Positions 5,833 through 6,917 of a stretch of DNA of 6,917 nucleotides are shown here, one piece after another. Position 1 is the stretch's first letter. Each line of letters opens with the position of its first letter. Below the pieces are notes generated by a model that saw only the letters and a list, made by a program, of their open reading frames with translations, had not been told where the DNA came from and did not search any database. The translations under genes were made by a program, and so were the position numbers. This DNA is from Eubacteriales bacterium (lineage in GTDB: Bacteria; Bacillota; Clostridia; Oscillospirales; CAG-382), in contig JAQVQF010000124.1 in the NCBI GenBank assembly GCA_028701715.1, forward strand, positions 1 to 6,917. Direction: 5' to 3'.

Positions 5833-6657
5833 TCATTTCTCATTGAATTTTCTGGAAAGCGTTTCGCAAAACGTATGCTCCTTCAGTTTTATCAGCCTCG
5901 TTACCATTGCCGAGCGGCGTATGCGCACTTCGTCGTTGAAGAATATTTCGGTACGATTTCTGCCGTCCGAGGTGAGATATATATCGCCGTTGTATTTAGA
6001 GGAAACCCTTATCCCTATGACCGAATCGGGTGAAAAAATCATTGTATTCGATCCGTATACGCCGTGAGGACAAACCGCGCAGGCGGTTATCAGCTCAAGC
6101 CCCGGGTCCACGATAGGTCCTCCCGCCGACATCGAATAAGCGGTGGAACCGGTTGGGGTTGATATAATAATGCCGTCCGCTCTGTATCCGGCCGCTTTGA
6201 CGCACCCGCAGAACAGTTCAAGGTCAATGAGCTTGGTTATAACACCCCGACATACGACTATTTCATTCAAGGCTTCGCATGTAAAGACCTTTTCCCCGTT
6301 CCTTATAACCTCCGCATGGAGCATCATACGGTTTTCTGTATTATACTCGCCTTCGAAAAATCTGTCAATAAGCTCGATTTCGCCGGCTTCCAGCTCATGC
6401 ATATAGCCGAGCGTTCCGTGATTGATTCCGATAATCGGAGTACCCGTCCCGCTTGCCCATTCGGCAACCGAAAGCATTGTGCCGTCTCCGCCTAAGACAA
6501 TCCCCATATCGCAGCCGCCGGGATACATAACGGCCGCCTCTTCGATGCTTTCCGCTATATATATATCGCATTGACGGCTTTCGAGGATAGATGAAAGCTT
6601 TGCCAGCGCCTCTTCCGTTTTCGGCTTGTTACGGTTGGGAAAAATTATCGCCCTCAT
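5833..6657 (-). CDS. nadK: NAD kinase (ATP-NAD kinase)
   Basis: This cytoplasmic enzyme phosphorylates NAD at the 2'-hydroxyl of the adenosine ribose to make NADP. The 274-residue protein has normal bacterial length and all family motifs. GGDGT is at 56-60, with the catalytic Asp at 58. The NHGTLGYM loop is at 79-86, corresponding to the common NxGxLGFL. ALNEIVV (129-135) carries the NAD-contacting Asn-Glu. The segment ADGIIISTPTGSTAYSMSAG (160-179) is followed by the CPHG turn (196-199) and SDGR (230-233). The ATG at 6657 is supported by AAGGAG (6671-6666), 8 nt upstream inside the end of tlyA. The first 29 bp overlap the tlyA 3' end in another frame, which implies coupled translation. argR follows. 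Confidence 0.97.
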   Translation of the reverse strand: MRAIIFPNRNKPKTEEALAKLSSILESRQCDIYIAESIEEAAVMYPGGCDMGIVLGGDGTMLSVAEWASGTGTPIIGINHGTLGYMHELEAGEIELIDRFFEGEYNTENRMMLHAEVIRNGEKVFTCEALNEIVVCRGVITKLIDLELFCGCVKAAGYRADGIIISTPTGSTAYSMSAGGPIVDPGLELITACAVCPHGVYGSNTMIFSPDSVIGIRVSSKYNGDIYLTSDGRNRTEIFFNDEVRIRRSAMVTRLIKLKEHTFCETLSRKFNEK

Positions 6658-6917
6658 CCGTTCTTCTCCTTTTAAAATAAGCTAAATATTCCTTGTTTCC
6701 GTCGCCGCCGTCTAAGGGCGATTTAATAATACCGATAAGATCAAATCCGTTTTCAGCAGAGGAAGCCGTAATTTTATCTTTAATTTTATTAAAATAAATC
6801 CCTTTAGGATCATATACAATGCCGTTTTTTGATATTTTTGACCTGTCAAGCTCGAACTGAGGCTTGACAAGCGTCAGCAGCTCGCCTTCGCGGTTTAATA
6901 TGTCCGCGGCGGCGGGA
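6629..6917 (-). CDS. tlyA: TlyA-family rRNA (cytidine-2'-O)-methyltransferase / hemolysin-A-like protein, C-terminal part
   Basis: The frame is open from the right edge (first full codon at 6916) to TAA at 6631-6629, giving the last 95 residues; the S4-like RNA-binding domain and most of the methyltransferase core lie outside. The visible part matches the end of the FtsJ/RrmJ-like fold of TlyA. It has LLTLVKPQFEL (about 13-23), the conserved LVKPQFE motif, followed by GIVYDPKGIYFNKI (34-47) and the terminal strand pair FDLIGIIKSPLDGGDGNKEY, like the family's S-P-x-x-G-x-x-G-N-x-E-[YF]. Family members methylate 16S and 23S rRNA, and some are called hemolysins or YqxC. The coding end overlaps nadK by 29 bp, leaving a short charged tail (KRRRTDEGDNFSQP). 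Position immediately upstream of nadK–argR–recN is the standard Firmicute context and strengthens the call. Confidence 0.92.
   Translation of the reverse strand, partial: PAAADILNREGELLTLVKPQFELDRSKISKNGIVYDPKGIYFNKIKDKITASSAENGFDLIGIIKSPLDGGDGNKEYLAYFKRRRTDEGDNFSQP
6666..6671 (-). promoter_or_regulatory. Shine-Dalgarno site of nadK inside tlyA
   Basis: AAGGAG on the - strand is 8 nt before ATG 6657 and sits within the tlyA coding sequence. It fixes the nadK start and shows the two genes are read from one message. Confidence 0.85.

Noticed and set aside
1..6917. CRISPR array, toxin-antitoxin pair, phage or defence genes
   Set aside because: No regularly spaced repeats and no small paired genes are seen. 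All coding space is accounted for by six housekeeping or wall-related genes.

Overview
The window (about 48% GC by eye) looks like chromosomal DNA of a low-to-mid-GC Clostridia bacterium, most likely an Oscillospirales/Ruminococcaceae-type gut or rumen anaerobe. The evidence is strong AAAGGAGG-type ribosome binding sites, the Firmicute-typical gene run tlyA–nadK–argR–recN, and a secreted protein that ends in a dockerin-like domain of the SALDYI/RLHIL type common in that group. The taxonomic placement is inference from these features.

Layout. On the + strand, a BadF/BadG-type ATPase or sugar-kinase gene cut by the left edge (1-666) is translationally coupled to an MscS-type mechanosensitive channel (659-1462, TTG start). 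The 3' side (1457-1653) is unusually rich in hairpins: one long GC-rich hairpin over the mscS stop codon, then a block of three abutting perfect hairpins flanked by an 8-bp direct repeat, then a hairpin with T-runs on both sides that serves both converging transcription units. From there to the right edge everything is on the - strand. In order of transcription it is: tlyA C-terminal part (right edge to 6629), NAD kinase (6657-5833, overlapping tlyA by 29 bp), the arginine repressor ArgR (5746-5288), the DNA-repair ATPase RecN (5205-3535), and a secreted GH73 glucosaminidase with Big2, two SH3-like domains and a dockerin-like tail (3462-1696). The last gene has its own near-consensus sigma-A promoter just after recN.

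How the genes relate. tlyA–nadK–argR–recN is a conserved housekeeping cluster of rRNA methylation, NADP supply, arginine regulation and recombination repair. Close spacing suggests co-transcription, with a possible extra promoter/operator in front of argR. The glucosaminidase is a cell-wall hydrolase and probably its own unit. The BadF-family gene and mscS form a separate operon.

No defence system, CRISPR array, tRNA or rRNA gene is visible. The coding content is ordinary. The most unusual structure is the palindrome cluster at 1494-1598, followed by the dockerin-like tail whose second calcium loop has lost its acidic ligands and carries cysteines.
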